A DNA stretch of 42,982 bases from Bacilli bacterium. Lineage in GTDB: Bacteria > Bacillota_I > Bacilli_A > RF39 > UBA660. Numbering within the stretch: the first letter of the stretch is position 1; every line of letters begins with the position of its first letter. Positions 6,694 through 15,477 of the stretch are shown here, one piece after another. The notes beneath the pieces are model-generated. The model saw nothing but the letters and a program-made list of their open reading frames with translations, was not told the origin of the DNA and made no database searches. Location of the stretch: positions 1 through 42,982 of the forward strand of contig JAEDNL010000005.1 in the NCBI GenBank assembly GCA_016302505.1, given 5' to 3'. Position numbers and translations under genes: made by a program.

Positions 6694-9321
6694 ATGAAAT
6701 ATGTATATATGTTTAGTGAAGGTAATAAAGATATGAAAAATCTTTTGGGTGGTAAGGGTGCTAATTTAGCTGAAATGACAAGTATTGGTTTACCTGTACC
6801 AAGAGGTTTTACTGTTACCACAGAAGCATGTACTAATTATTATGATTCTGGTAAAAAAATTAGTGATGATATAAGAAATGAAATATTTGAAAAATTATCA
6901 GAACTTGAAAATATAACTGGTAAAAAAATGGGAGATGTAACTAATCCTTTATTAGTATCAGTAAGAAGTGGTGCAAGAGCTAGTATGCCTGGTATGATGG
7001 ATACTGTATTAAATCTTGGACTTAATGATGAAGTATGTGTTAATTTTGCAAAAGAAACTAATAATAAAAGATTTGTATATGACTCATATCGTAGATTTAT
7101 TATGATGTTTGCTGATGTAGTTAAAGGATATTCAAAAAGTTCTTTTGAAAGAGTATTAGATAAATATAAGGAAGATAAAAAAGTTAAATATGATACTGAT
7201 TTAGATGAAAATGATATGTATGATATTGCTATGAAATTTAAATCAATATATAAAGAATTATCTGGTGGTGATTTTCCACAAGATCCAAAAGAGCAATTAA
7301 TTGAAGCAGTTACTGCTGTATTTAGAAGTTGGAATAATGAAAGAGCTATATATTATAGAAGAATGAATGATATTCCTAGTTCATGGGGAACTGCTGTTAA
7401 TGTACAAGAGATGGTATATGGAAATAAAGGGGATGATTGTGGAACAGGTGTTGCATTTACAAGAAATCCAGCTACGGGAGAAAAGAAACTTTATGGTGAA
7501 TATTTAATGAATGCTCAAGGGGAAGATGTTGTAGCTGGAGTAAGAACTCCTCAAAGTATAGATACATTAAAAGAAGTAATGCCTAAAGCATATGATGAGT
7601 TTGTACATACTTGTGAAATATTAGAACGTCATTATAAAGATATGCAAGATATGGAATTTACTATTGAAAATGGTAAGTTATTTATGTTACAAACTAGAAA
7701 TGGTAAGAGAACTGGTTCTGCTGCTATTAAAATTGCAGTTGATTTATATAATGAAGGTATGATTACTAAGGAAGAAGCTTTATTAAAAGTTGAACCTAAA
7801 CAATTAGATCAATTATTACACCCAACATTTGATAGTGAGACTTTAAAGAGTGTTACTCCTATAGCTAAAGGACTTGCTGCATCTCCTGGTGCTGCTTGTG
7901 GTAAAATTTATTTTACTGCATCTGATGCTACAAATCATGCTAAAAATGGAGAAGATGTAATATTAGTAAGATTAGAAACATCACCAGAGGATATTGAAGG
8001 AATGAATCTTGCAAGGGGAGTTTTAACAATTCGTGGTGGTATGACATCACATGCTGCAGTAGTAGCAAGAGGTATGGGTAGATGTTGTGTTTCTGGATGT
8101 GGTGAACTAACGGTAAATGAGGATAATAAAACATTAACAACTAGTGATGGAGTTGTATTTAAAGAAGGAGATTATATATCTATAGATGGTTCTGTAGGTA
8201 ATGTGTATGCTGGTGAAGTTAAAACAGTTGAACCTGAAATAAGTGGGGATTTTGAAACATTTATGTCATGGGCAGATGAGGTAAGAACTCTTGAAGTAAG
8301 AACAAATGCCGATACTAAGAGGGATGCACATCAAGCTGTTAAATTTGGAGCAGAAGGAATAGGACTTTGTAGAACTGAGCATATGTTCTTTGAAAAAGAT
8401 AGAATATTTGCTATTAGAGAAATGATAGTTTCTGATACTAAAGAGCAAAGACAAAAAGCACTTGCTAAATTATTACCAATGCAAAGAGGAGACTTTGAAG
8501 AATTATTTAAAGAAATGAATGGTTATCCAGTAACTATAAGATTCTTAGATCCACCATTACATGAATTTGTTCCACATACAGATGAAGAAATAAAAGAACT
8601 TTCAAAGGACTTAGGTGTAAAATTTGATGATCTAAAAAATAAAATTAATAATTTACATGAATTTAATCCAATGATGGGACATAGAGGTTGTAGACTATCA
8701 ATAACATATCCGGAAATAGCCGTTATGCAAACAAGAGCTGTAATAGAGGCTGCTATTAATGTAGCAAAAAGTGGTATTAAAGTTAAACCTGAAATTATGA
8801 TACCTTTAGTAGGAGATCCTAAAGAATTAAAATATATTAAAAATATAGTAGTAGAAACTATAAATAAAGTATTTGAAGAACAAAATTATAAAGTTGAATA
8901 TATGATTGGTACAATGATTGAAATACCAAGAGCTGCATTACTTGCAAATGAAATCGCAGAGGATGCAGAGTTCTTTAGCTTCGGTACTAATGATTTAACT
9001 CAAATGACATATGGATTTAGTAGAGATGATGCTGGTAAATTCTTAAATGATTATTATGAAAAACAAATATTTGAGAGTGATCCATTCGCAAGAGTTGACA
9101 CTAAGGGAGTAGGACAACTAATTGAAATAGCTGTAGAAAAAGGTAAGAAAACAAGACCTAATATTGAACTTGGAATATGTGGTGAACATGGTGGAGATCC
9201 ATCATCTGTAGAGTTTTGTCATAATGTAGGACTTACTTATGTATCATGTAGTCCATTTAGAGTACCTATTGCTAGACTTGCTGCTGCACAAGCCGCTATC
9301 AAGTCTGAGGGGCAAAAATAA
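6694..9321 (+). CDS. ppdK: Pyruvate, phosphate dikinase
   Basis: The 875-residue product has the full length of bacterial PPDK, which interconverts ATP, phosphate and pyruvate with AMP, pyrophosphate and phosphoenolpyruvate. The N-terminal nucleotide-binding domain begins with GGKGANLAEM; the phosphohistidine domain carries H453 in GGMTSHAAVVARG; the C-terminal PEP/pyruvate barrel carries C829 in GICGEHGGDP. In fermentative anaerobes the enzyme commonly runs in the glycolytic or gluconeogenic direction. Its own promoter region has TATAAT at 6656-6661 and a GGAAGGAG ribosome site. Its last codons (QAAIKSEGQK) are re-copied three times downstream (14312-15553), which makes this 3' end an apparent insertion site. 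Confidence 0.97.
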   Translation: MKYVYMFSEGNKDMKNLLGGKGANLAEMTSIGLPVPRGFTVTTEACTNYYDSGKKISDDIRNEIFEKLSELENITGKKMGDVTNPLLVSVRSGARASMPGMMDTVLNLGLNDEVCVNFAKETNNKRFVYDSYRRFIMMFADVVKGYSKSSFERVLDKYKEDKKVKYDTDLDENDMYDIAMKFKSIYKELSGGDFPQDPKEQLIEAVTAVFRSWNNERAIYYRRMNDIPSSWGTAVNVQEMVYGNKGDDCGTGVAFTRNPATGEKKLYGEYLMNAQGEDVVAGVRTPQSIDTLKEVMPKAYDEFVHTCEILERHYKDMQDMEFTIENGKLFMLQTRNGKRTGSAAIKIAVDLYNEGMITKEEALLKVEPKQLDQLLHPTFDSETLKSVTPIAKGLAASPGAACGKIYFTASDATNHAKNGEDVILVRLETSPEDIEGMNLARGVLTIRGGMTSHAAVVARGMGRCCVSGCGELTVNEDNKTLTTSDGVVFKEGDYISIDGSVGNVYAGEVKTVEPEISGDFETFMSWADEVRTLEVRTNADTKRDAHQAVKFGAEGIGLCRTEHMFFEKDRIFAIREMIVSDTKEQRQKALAKLLPMQRGDFEELFKEMNGYPVTIRFLDPPLHEFVPHTDEEIKELSKDLGVKFDDLKNKINNLHEFNPMMGHRGCRLSITYPEIAVMQTRAVIEAAINVAKSGIKVKPEIMIPLVGDPKELKYIKNIVVETINKVFEEQNYKVEYMIGTMIEIPRAALLANEIAEDAEFFSFGTNDLTQMTYGFSRDDAGKFLNDYYEKQIFESDPFARVDTKGVGQLIEIAVEKGKKTRPNIELGICGEHGGDPSSVEFCHNVGLTYVSCSPFRVPIARLAAAQAAIKSEGQK

Positions 9322-9424
9322 TTAAATAAAAATGACATATTTATAATAAATACTGGTTTTGTAAGGTATTTAATGAATATTTTAAATGATATTTAATTAA
9401 AAAAATTAGAAATATAATAATTGA

Positions 9425-9471
9425 AAAGACTAAGATTAAACATTAAGTTGCAAATCTTGGTCTTTTTTTGC
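9425..9471 (+). terminator. Rho-independent terminator of ppdK
   Basis: AAGACTAAGATT pairs with AATCTTGGTCTT (one T-G pair) and is followed by a long T-run. Related, shorter hairpins (AGACTAGA/TCTAGTCT) follow the first two displaced ppdK ends. Confidence 0.8.
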
Positions 9472-9526
9472 TTTTTTGATAACAATGTACGATGAAATAA
9501 AAATAACTTGTGGCACTAAGTACCAC

Positions 9527-9550
9527 AACCACAAGCACAACCACAAGCAT
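9527..9550 (+). repeat. Two tandem 12-bp repeats in the ppdK-AAA+ intergenic region
   Basis: AACCACAAGCAC is followed directly by AACCACAAGCAT. The tract lies inside a 24-codon frame at 9485-9559 whose second half alternates His with Asn or Lys. No ribosome site precedes that frame, so it is not called as a gene. Confidence 0.55.
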
Positions 9551-9611
9551 AAAAATTGATTTTTAACTGCTTTTATGTTATTATATAATACAATTTGAGG
9601 GGGAATTCTGT

Positions 9612-11195
9612 ATGTTAAATAAAAATAATATAAGAGTTTTATTATCAAAAATGACAGAAGATGTGAACTCTAATGTAAAAAAAATTAAGAGTGCATTTGG
9701 TAGTTTGGATTATACCGATGATGATAATCAATCAATATTACATATTTTAGTAGATGATAAGTATGATGAGGCAAAATGTTTTTTAGCTATTAAATCGTTA
9801 TTACAAATTGGATTAAGTCCAAATTTAGAAGCCGATTATAATTATAATTTCATTCAAACTGCTTTATATTCTGGATATAGTGAAGAATTTATTTTAAATA
9901 TTATTAATGAATCACTAAAATATAATTTAAATGTTAATCATGTTGATAGCGATAAAGATACAATTATGCATACTGCAATATATAGTGATGATTATTTGGG
10001 TGAAATTGAAAGAATTTATGATTTATTATGTTCTAATGGTTATGATTGTACTAAAGTTTGTTCAGAAGGTAGAAATTTATTGGAAGCTATGATTTTTCAA
10101 AAACAATATTCTAAAGAACAAATAGAAAGTTTTAAGAAAAAATTTGAAGAAAGATATCCTAAGGTTCAAAAAGATAATAAACCTAAAGAAATTAAACCTG
10201 TTGTTAATACTGTACCAGTAAGACAAGAAGTTTCTGTTGCTGCAGTAACACCAACACTATCTGATAAAGATATTTCAGAACTTGAAAAATATGGAAAAGT
10301 ATTAAATAAGAAAAATTATATAGTTGCACCAACTATTGGAAGAGAAAAAGAGTTAAAAAATCTTATGATTACTTTAGCTCAAGATAAAAAAAGACCTTTA
10401 ATAGTTGGAGAATCAGGTGTAGGTAAAACTGCAATAGTAGATGAACTTGCTTATAGAATTAAAACAGGACAAGTACCAAACTTTTTACAAGGAAAAATAA
10501 TTTTAGAAGTTAATCCAAGCGATATAGTTGCTGGTTGTCAATATGTTGGAATGTTTGAAGATAATATGACTAAATTAATGAAGTTATGTGAGAAATTAGA
10601 TATAATAGTTTTCATTGATGAGATTCATACAATATATGGTATTGGTTCAACTAAAGGTAAAGATAATGATATGGCATCTATGTTAAAACACTATATAGAT
10701 AGATCTAATTTAAAAGTAATTGGAACAACAACTGAAAAAGAATATCAAGAGTTCTTTAGTGATGATGCTTTAAAAAGAAGATTTGAAAAAATTACTGTTA
10801 AAGAGCCTACAGAAGATATTTTATATCAAATCGTTGATAAAGTAATTGGAGATTATTATGTAAAAAGTGGGATATATTTTGAAAATGAAAACATAAGAAC
10901 TCAAATAGTAAATATTATATTAAGTTCTACTGAAAAAAGTCATAGAGTATATAACGATATGGTTAATAATCCAGATTTAGCAATATCTATTGTTGATAAA
11001 GCTTTTGCATTTGCGAAAGTTTACGACAGTGAATTTATCACGTCAGAACACTTTATTGAAGGATTTGAATATTGTGATAGAATATATGAATCTACAAGAG
11101 AGCAAGCAATAGCAAAATTAAGAAGTTTGGATACAAGTATATCTAAACCAGTCCAAAGAGTATTAAAAATGAATTTTAATAGATTTAAGAAATAA
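9612..11195 (+). CDS. Ankyrin-repeat protein with a Clp-type AAA+ ATPase domain
   Basis: This 527-residue protein fuses an N-terminal ankyrin-like region (about 30-170: QSILHILVDD, NFIQTALYSGYS, DTIMHTAIYSDD) to one AAA+ domain resembling the first ATPase domain of ClpA/ClpB/ClpC. Walker A is GESGVGKT (266-273), Walker B is VFIDE (333-337), and an ALKRRFEK arginine-finger region and a small C-terminal lid follow. A Clp N-domain, second ATPase ring and ClpP-binding loop are all absent, so it is not a normal Clp chaperone. Ankyrins suggest a protein partner; the 963-residue protein encoded 21 bp downstream is the obvious candidate. A GAGGGGG ribosome site and a TATAAT box (9583-9588) precede it. 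It lies between the real ppdK end and the first displaced end, and is called cargo. Confidence 0.8.
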   Translation: MLNKNNIRVLLSKMTEDVNSNVKKIKSAFGSLDYTDDDNQSILHILVDDKYDEAKCFLAIKSLLQIGLSPNLEADYNYNFIQTALYSGYSEEFILNIINESLKYNLNVNHVDSDKDTIMHTAIYSDDYLGEIERIYDLLCSNGYDCTKVCSEGRNLLEAMIFQKQYSKEQIESFKKKFEERYPKVQKDNKPKEIKPVVNTVPVRQEVSVAAVTPTLSDKDISELEKYGKVLNKKNYIVAPTIGREKELKNLMITLAQDKKRPLIVGESGVGKTAIVDELAYRIKTGQVPNFLQGKIILEVNPSDIVAGCQYVGMFEDNMTKLMKLCEKLDIIVFIDEIHTIYGIGSTKGKDNDMASMLKHYIDRSNLKVIGTTTEKEYQEFFSDDALKRRFEKITVKEPTEDILYQIVDKVIGDYYVKSGIYFENENIRTQIVNIILSSTEKSHRVYNDMVNNPDLAISIVDKAFAFAKVYDSEFITSEHFIEGFEYCDRIYESTREQAIAKLRSLDTSISKPVQRVLKMNFNRFKK

Positions 11196-11216
11196 AAAAG
11201 AAAGAGGGATTATATC

Positions 11217-14108
11217 ATGCCAGAATTAATTGATGAACAAATGAAAGTATTATTAGAAGAAATTAAACATAATTCAATACCACTTTCATTAAATATTAGT
11301 AAAGAAAATGAAGAAAAAGCACTTAAAGAGTGTGATGAATATATTGAGACTGGTAATAAAAATATTAATGATATGACTCCTCTTTCTGTTTATTATATTA
11401 TTAGTAAATTACCAGAAGATAAACAAATAGCATTTTTAAAGGAAAATATTAAATATATTAAAGAACATGATAAAGATATATTTTTATATACAATGATGGC
11501 TCCTAGATCTTTATCATATTTTCTTTCTTTTAATGTTTTAAAAGAATTGAGAAACATTGACTCTGATTTATTTAAAAAAGTTATAAGTCAAAATCCTGAG
11601 AACTTATTTCATGGATTTACTCATGAAGATTATTATTCTTTTTATAATCAATTTTATACTGATTTAATTGAAGTAGAAAATAGAGAATTTATTCATGGAT
11701 TATATTTTCATAATAGATGTTGTTATGATAATTTTAATATAAATGATATAAACAATATTTTTCAACAACAAAGAGTTTATAATGAAGAATTTATGAATTT
11801 CTTTCTAGATAAGTTTAATGAAAAAATTAACCAATTTAATCCGAGACAACTTTTATCATTTCTAAAATATATAGAGAATATAGAAGTATATAAAGAGTTT
11901 GTAAATAAAAATTATGTTAAATTAAATGTTGCTTTTGATAATATTGATGAATATGATTTAAAAGAATATTTAAGTGAAACGGATAGTGCAAAGCAAGAAA
12001 TTTTGATATCAAATTTTTTTGAAAATATAATTAAGAAACAAGATCTAAAAAAGATAATATCTAAAATAAGTCCTAAAATTATTATAGATTTGTATAGTAA
12101 AAATAAAGAAGTATTTAATTCATTAACATTAAATGATTGGATTAAACTATGTTCTAAAACTAGAACAATAAATGCTGATTTTAAAAGTATATTAGATACA
12201 TTTGAAATAGTTGATATAGAAGAATTATTTGATACAAAGTTTTATACTTCTTATTGGTATAAAGGAGATGTATCTGCATTAAGGTATATTGAAGAAAAAT
12301 ATAGAAATAACATTATGCCAACAGGTGTATTAGATAAAATAGATGAAACAACTTCAATTTTTTCAGATAAATATTTAAAGAATTTATGTGAATTAAAAGT
12401 GATGTTTCAAAATAATACTATTTCCAAAAGTGATGATGCTTACAAAAAACATTTAGTTAATTTTATAAATTTTTTAAAAAATCAAAATATTATAAACAAT
12501 ATTGAAAACAATAATTTTAAAGAAATAGAAAAATTATTTTATAGAATTGTTATGGGGAAAACAATTACAATGTTGTATGAGTTAACTAGTATAGAAGAAA
12601 TAACCATAGTTAATAGATTAGGTGAAATTGATTTTAATGTTGAGGGATTTACAGTAGAACAATTAGAAAACTATAATGTTAAACAACATAGGCAATTATA
12701 TAATAATTTTGAAAAAAGTGACTGGCATTTAAGGAGTTATAAAAAGCTAATTTTAAAATTAATGTTAATGGTTGGATTTAATAATGCTAGAGCTTTATTA
12801 GAAATAGATGATACATTACCTGTATTAGAACATTTAGTAGGTAATGTTGATGTTAAAAATGTAAAGTTAGATGAACAAGGTAATCCAATATTAAATACTA
12901 GGTTAATGAATTTATTATTTAGTGATAAAGATTATTCAAAGATTAAAGAAATGTTATCTAATAAAGATAATGATTTATATAAATATTTTCCAAGAATATT
13001 TAGTGAATGGAAAATGATTGTTATGAATGATAAAGATAAATCACTAAAAATAATAATAGATTTTTTAAAAAGTGATGAAATATCATTACCGCCTAAATAT
13101 TATCGTTTAGAAGGACTATTTAAATTTATTGGATGCAGTAATAGTAATGTGAATGAAACTTTATTATTACATGACGAAATGTTAACTAGAATAAGTTCTA
13201 CAATACCAAGAATTACAGGAACAAAAGATGAATATTCTTATGAGATATTAAGATTAGATGATATGGATGCATTAGCTATAGGAAATAAAACAGATTGTTG
13301 CTTTACAGTATTAGGAAATGGATATTCTTGTTTAAAACATTCTTTAACAAGTGATAATGGTAGAGTTTTAGTTGTAAAAAAAGATAATGAAATTTTAGCT
13401 CATAGTTGGGTTTGGAGAAATGGAGATTTATTATGCTTAGATAATATTGAAATTTCTAAAAAAATAAACTCAGTAGATTTCTTTGATGTATATTTACAAG
13501 TTGCAGATGAATTAATAAAAACATCATATCAACCAGAAGGTATAGAAAGTTGTATTAAAAATGTAACTATTGGATTTACTAACTTTGATAAAGAAATAAA
13601 AGGTATCGAACAATATCCTTGTTTAATAGCTAAAACTTGTGATCTTAAGGATAAAGATTTTGGAAGTAGATTAGGAAATAATAGAAAATTTGTTGATGTT
13701 TTACCGCAACCTATTGAAGAAGTTGGATATTCTGATTCAAAAAATGTTCAATATTTAATTAGAGGAAATGGAATATTTAATTTAGGACAAAGTTACTTTA
13801 ATTATCAAATCGACAGAAACGAAATAATGCATTATTCAGAAGAAGAATCATATGATGAAGATTTTATTAAGAGTATGAATAAGAAAGTTAATGCTTTAAG
13901 ATATATTAAAGCGGAAAAAGAAAATACACTTGATTCATATAAAATAATAGATGTAGAAGATTTAAAAGAAGCTTATTGTAATGATGATTGGTTTATAATA
14001 ACTTATGAAGATGGTAATATAGAATCATTTAATAATTCCTTTGATAGTAGAGCAGAATTAGAATTAAAATCTTGCATAAAAAAGAAAGGTAAAATTTTAA
14101 TGAAGTAA
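11217..14108 (+). CDS. Large protein of unknown function, partner of the AAA+ gene
   Basis: This 963-residue protein is encoded 21 bp after the AAA+ gene with an AAAGAGGG site, so the two form an operon. No signal peptide or membrane segment is visible. The first 600 or so residues are helical, charged and not recognised. A distinct module sits at about 680-790: TDCC (692-695), GNGYSCLKHSL, RVLVVKKDNEILAHSWVWRNG (with SWVW at 730-733), then LDNIEISKK. The order of strands and the 'own, use, novelty' pattern resemble a GNAT-like fold, but I cannot confirm acetyl-CoA binding residues. The C-terminus is acidic. It may be a substrate, effector or scaffold for the ATPase; that is inference from context only. 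Confidence 0.75.
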   Translation: MPELIDEQMKVLLEEIKHNSIPLSLNISKENEEKALKECDEYIETGNKNINDMTPLSVYYIISKLPEDKQIAFLKENIKYIKEHDKDIFLYTMMAPRSLSYFLSFNVLKELRNIDSDLFKKVISQNPENLFHGFTHEDYYSFYNQFYTDLIEVENREFIHGLYFHNRCCYDNFNINDINNIFQQQRVYNEEFMNFFLDKFNEKINQFNPRQLLSFLKYIENIEVYKEFVNKNYVKLNVAFDNIDEYDLKEYLSETDSAKQEILISNFFENIIKKQDLKKIISKISPKIIIDLYSKNKEVFNSLTLNDWIKLCSKTRTINADFKSILDTFEIVDIEELFDTKFYTSYWYKGDVSALRYIEEKYRNNIMPTGVLDKIDETTSIFSDKYLKNLCELKVMFQNNTISKSDDAYKKHLVNFINFLKNQNIINNIENNNFKEIEKLFYRIVMGKTITMLYELTSIEEITIVNRLGEIDFNVEGFTVEQLENYNVKQHRQLYNNFEKSDWHLRSYKKLILKLMLMVGFNNARALLEIDDTLPVLEHLVGNVDVKNVKLDEQGNPILNTRLMNLLFSDKDYSKIKEMLSNKDNDLYKYFPRIFSEWKMIVMNDKDKSLKIIIDFLKSDEISLPPKYYRLEGLFKFIGCSNSNVNETLLLHDEMLTRISSTIPRITGTKDEYSYEILRLDDMDALAIGNKTDCCFTVLGNGYSCLKHSLTSDNGRVLVVKKDNEILAHSWVWRNGDLLCLDNIEISKKINSVDFFDVYLQVADELIKTSYQPEGIESCIKNVTIGFTNFDKEIKGIEQYPCLIAKTCDLKDKDFGSRLGNNRKFVDVLPQPIEEVGYSDSKNVQYLIRGNGIFNLGQSYFNYQIDRNEIMHYSEEESYDEDFIKSMNKKVNALRYIKAEKENTLDSYKIIDVEDLKEAYCNDDWFIITYEDGNIESFNNSFDSRAELELKSCIKKKGKILMK

Positions 14109-14227
14109 TATATTATATAAAAATAAATTGATTAAATATCTATGAATTGTTGTTGGCAATATATGGAATGCTTAAATTATAGTATAAAATCAATATATGA
14201 CATAGAACTTCTAAAATCATTATATTG

Positions 14228-14256
14228 TTACAATACGTAAAAAAGTATGCTATAAT
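14228..14256 (+). promoter_or_regulatory. Promoter upstream of the first displaced ppdK end
   Basis: TTACAA, a 17-base spacer and TATAAT with the extended TGC motif form a good promoter, with a start expected near 14263. A transcript from here would run to the terminator at 14383-14410, about 150 bases, and would cover the displaced ppdK end. It carries a 23-codon frame at 14301-14371 ending in QAAIKSGANK. The rest of the 330-base gap (14109-14227) shows nothing I recognise. Confidence 0.5.
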
Positions 14257-14311
14257 ATAAAATATAATTAAGCAATTTAATGGAAAGTTGAATTATATTA
14301 TGTTCAATAAA

Positions 14312-14371
14312 GGTAGCCCATCTAACTTGATCGTCATACAAGCTGCAATCAAGTCTGGGGCGAATAAGTAA
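14312..14371 (+). repeat. Displaced ppdK 3' end, copy R1
   Basis: Bases 14339-14371 encode QAAIKSGANK and a stop, matching the ppdK C-terminus QAAIKSEGQK in frame. Upstream, GTAGCCCATCTA aligns with GTAGTCCATTTA of the ppdK SPF codons after an internal deletion, so the similarity extends beyond the core. Core and right flank are shared with R2; the left flank is not. Confidence 0.8.
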
Positions 14372-14382
14372 AAAAGTAATTA

Positions 14383-14410
14383 AGACTAGATGATAAATCT
14401 AGTCTTTTTT
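14383..14410 (+). terminator. Rho-independent terminator behind R1
   Basis: AGACTAGA pairs with TCTAGTCT and is followed by a T-run. The same hairpin follows R2 at 14831, and both are followed by ATGGTATAAT, which includes the -10 box of the next gene. Confidence 0.8.
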
Positions 14411-14438
14411 ATGGTATAATTTTTTTAGGGGTAGTTTT

Positions 14439-14732
14439 ATGGAAGAAAAATTATATAAACTAATAAATGAAAATGGGGAAGAATACTTAAGCAGTATTCC
14501 TGGAACATTAGGTGGTAATAAAAGATTAAAAATATATGGAAGACTTGATTGTCCATCTGCTCTTAGATGGATAGAACAAGGATATTATATTAAGGATAGA
14601 GTCTTTTTTATAGATGAAGAAACAGCAATTAAAGCTGGATATAGACCTTGTGCAGTTTGTATGAAAAAAGAATACGCAGAATGGAAAGAACATCAAAAAA
14701 GTTTAATATATACTTTACAGAGAAGAAAATAA
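14439..14732 (+). CDS. Ada-type zinc-binding domain protein
   Basis: This 97-residue protein resembles the metal-binding domain of Ada, the DNA alkylation-repair protein, standing alone. The family hallmark is the C-terminal AIKAGYRPCAVC (C71 and C74), with an upstream DCP cysteine at C38. The usual fourth cysteine four residues after the first is missing, so zinc binding or methyl transfer is not assured. No methyltransferase or AraC domain follows. The gene has its own TATAAT (14416-14421) and an AGGGG ribosome site, so it is a self-contained unit between R1 and R2. Similar short proteins exist in Bacillota; their function is not established. Confidence 0.65.
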   Translation: MEEKLYKLINENGEEYLSSIPGTLGGNKRLKIYGRLDCPSALRWIEQGYYIKDRVFFIDEETAIKAGYRPCAVCMKKEYAEWKEHQKSLIYTLQRRK

Positions 14733-14741
14733 TGCGCAGTT

Positions 14742-14817
14742 TATAGTTATTTTAGTCTATTTCGGCCCGAACCTCACATGGTGACAAGCTGCAATCAAGT
14801 CTGGGGCGAATAAGTAA
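14742..14817 (+). repeat. Displaced ppdK 3' end, copy R2, with left arm
   Basis: The core at 14785-14817 is identical to R1 and encodes QAAIKSGANK plus stop. The left arm (TTAGTCTATTTCGGCCCGAA, then CCTCACATGGTGA) is shared with R3; the right flank with the terminator is shared with R1. TCAC-ATG-GTGA forms a short inverted repeat directly against the core. Confidence 0.85.
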
Positions 14818-14830
14818 TTGTTTTTAGTTA

Positions 14831-14857
14831 AGACTAGATGATAAATCTAGTCTTTTT
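14831..14857 (+). terminator. Rho-independent terminator behind R2
   Basis: AGACTAGA/TCTAGTCT hairpin and T-run, a copy of the one behind R1. It is followed by the TATAAT of the next cargo gene. Confidence 0.8.
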
Positions 14858-14898
14858 ATGGTATAATAGTAATCAAATTATTTGAAAGGGTGCATTAT

Positions 14899-15474
14899 AT
14901 GGAACTATATCAAATAGATGATAGAATTAAAGAGTGTAATACTTGTGGTTGCAAGGTTGAAAAATTTGAAAATAATACTACAGTTTCAGTAGGTAATAAA
15001 TCAGATATAGTGATTCTAGGAGAAGCACCTGCAAATAATGGTTGGAGAAAAAGTGGCATAGCATGGTACGATGAAAACCATAAATTATTACCATCTGGTG
15101 TTGTTTTACAAAAATTATTAAAAATAATTGATTATACACTAGATGATATATATTTTTTAGAGGCAGTTAAGTGTTTTCCAAAAGATAGAAAATATTTAAA
15201 AGAATGTAGTATTAATTGTAGAAATTATTTATTAGAACAATTACAGATAATTAATCCGCAAATAATACTTACTCTAGGAGATGTAGCAACAAGATCGTTA
15301 TTAGAAATGAAGTATTCGAGATTTGGAGATGTGATTGGGCAAAGTTTTAATTATAATGGATATGATGTGGTACCAATATATCATCCTAGTCCAATATCAC
15401 CATTAAGTTATAATGGAAATGTAGAAGTATTTGAACATGTTATTAAAGAAAAAGTAAAAGTATTAAAAAAGTAA
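14899..15474 (+). CDS. Uracil-DNA glycosylase family protein
   Basis: This 191-residue protein belongs to the UDG superfamily, which removes uracil or related damaged bases from DNA. Motif A is LGEAPANNGWRKSG (40-53) and motif B is YHPSP (161-165). Cysteines C13 and C16 near the start and C92, C103 and C107 (VKCFP, ECSINC) are placed like the iron-sulphur cluster ligands of family 4 enzymes. The ATG at 14899 is chosen because GAAAGGG lies 8 bases upstream; an in-frame GTG at 14890 overlaps that site. It has its own promoter (TATAAT at 14863-14868) and is the only gene between R2 and R3. The base it acts on cannot be read from sequence. Confidence 0.85.
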   Translation: MELYQIDDRIKECNTCGCKVEKFENNTTVSVGNKSDIVILGEAPANNGWRKSGIAWYDENHKLLPSGVVLQKLLKIIDYTLDDIYFLEAVKCFPKDRKYLKECSINCRNYLLEQLQIINPQIILTLGDVATRSLLEMKYSRFGDVIGQSFNYNGYDVVPIYHPSPISPLSYNGNVEVFEHVIKEKVKVLKK

Positions 15475-15477
15475 TTA

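Noticed and set aside
9436..9648. Reverse open frame with Leu/Trp/Cys repeats
   Set aside because: It is produced by the 12-bp tandem repeat and the ppdK terminator, overlaps the AAA+ gene start, and has no ribosome site.
14339..14371. ppdK-like repeats read as transposition target duplications
   Set aside because: R1 and R2 share more than 80 bases including a terminator, and the cores are coding in the ppdK frame, too long and too structured for a target duplication.
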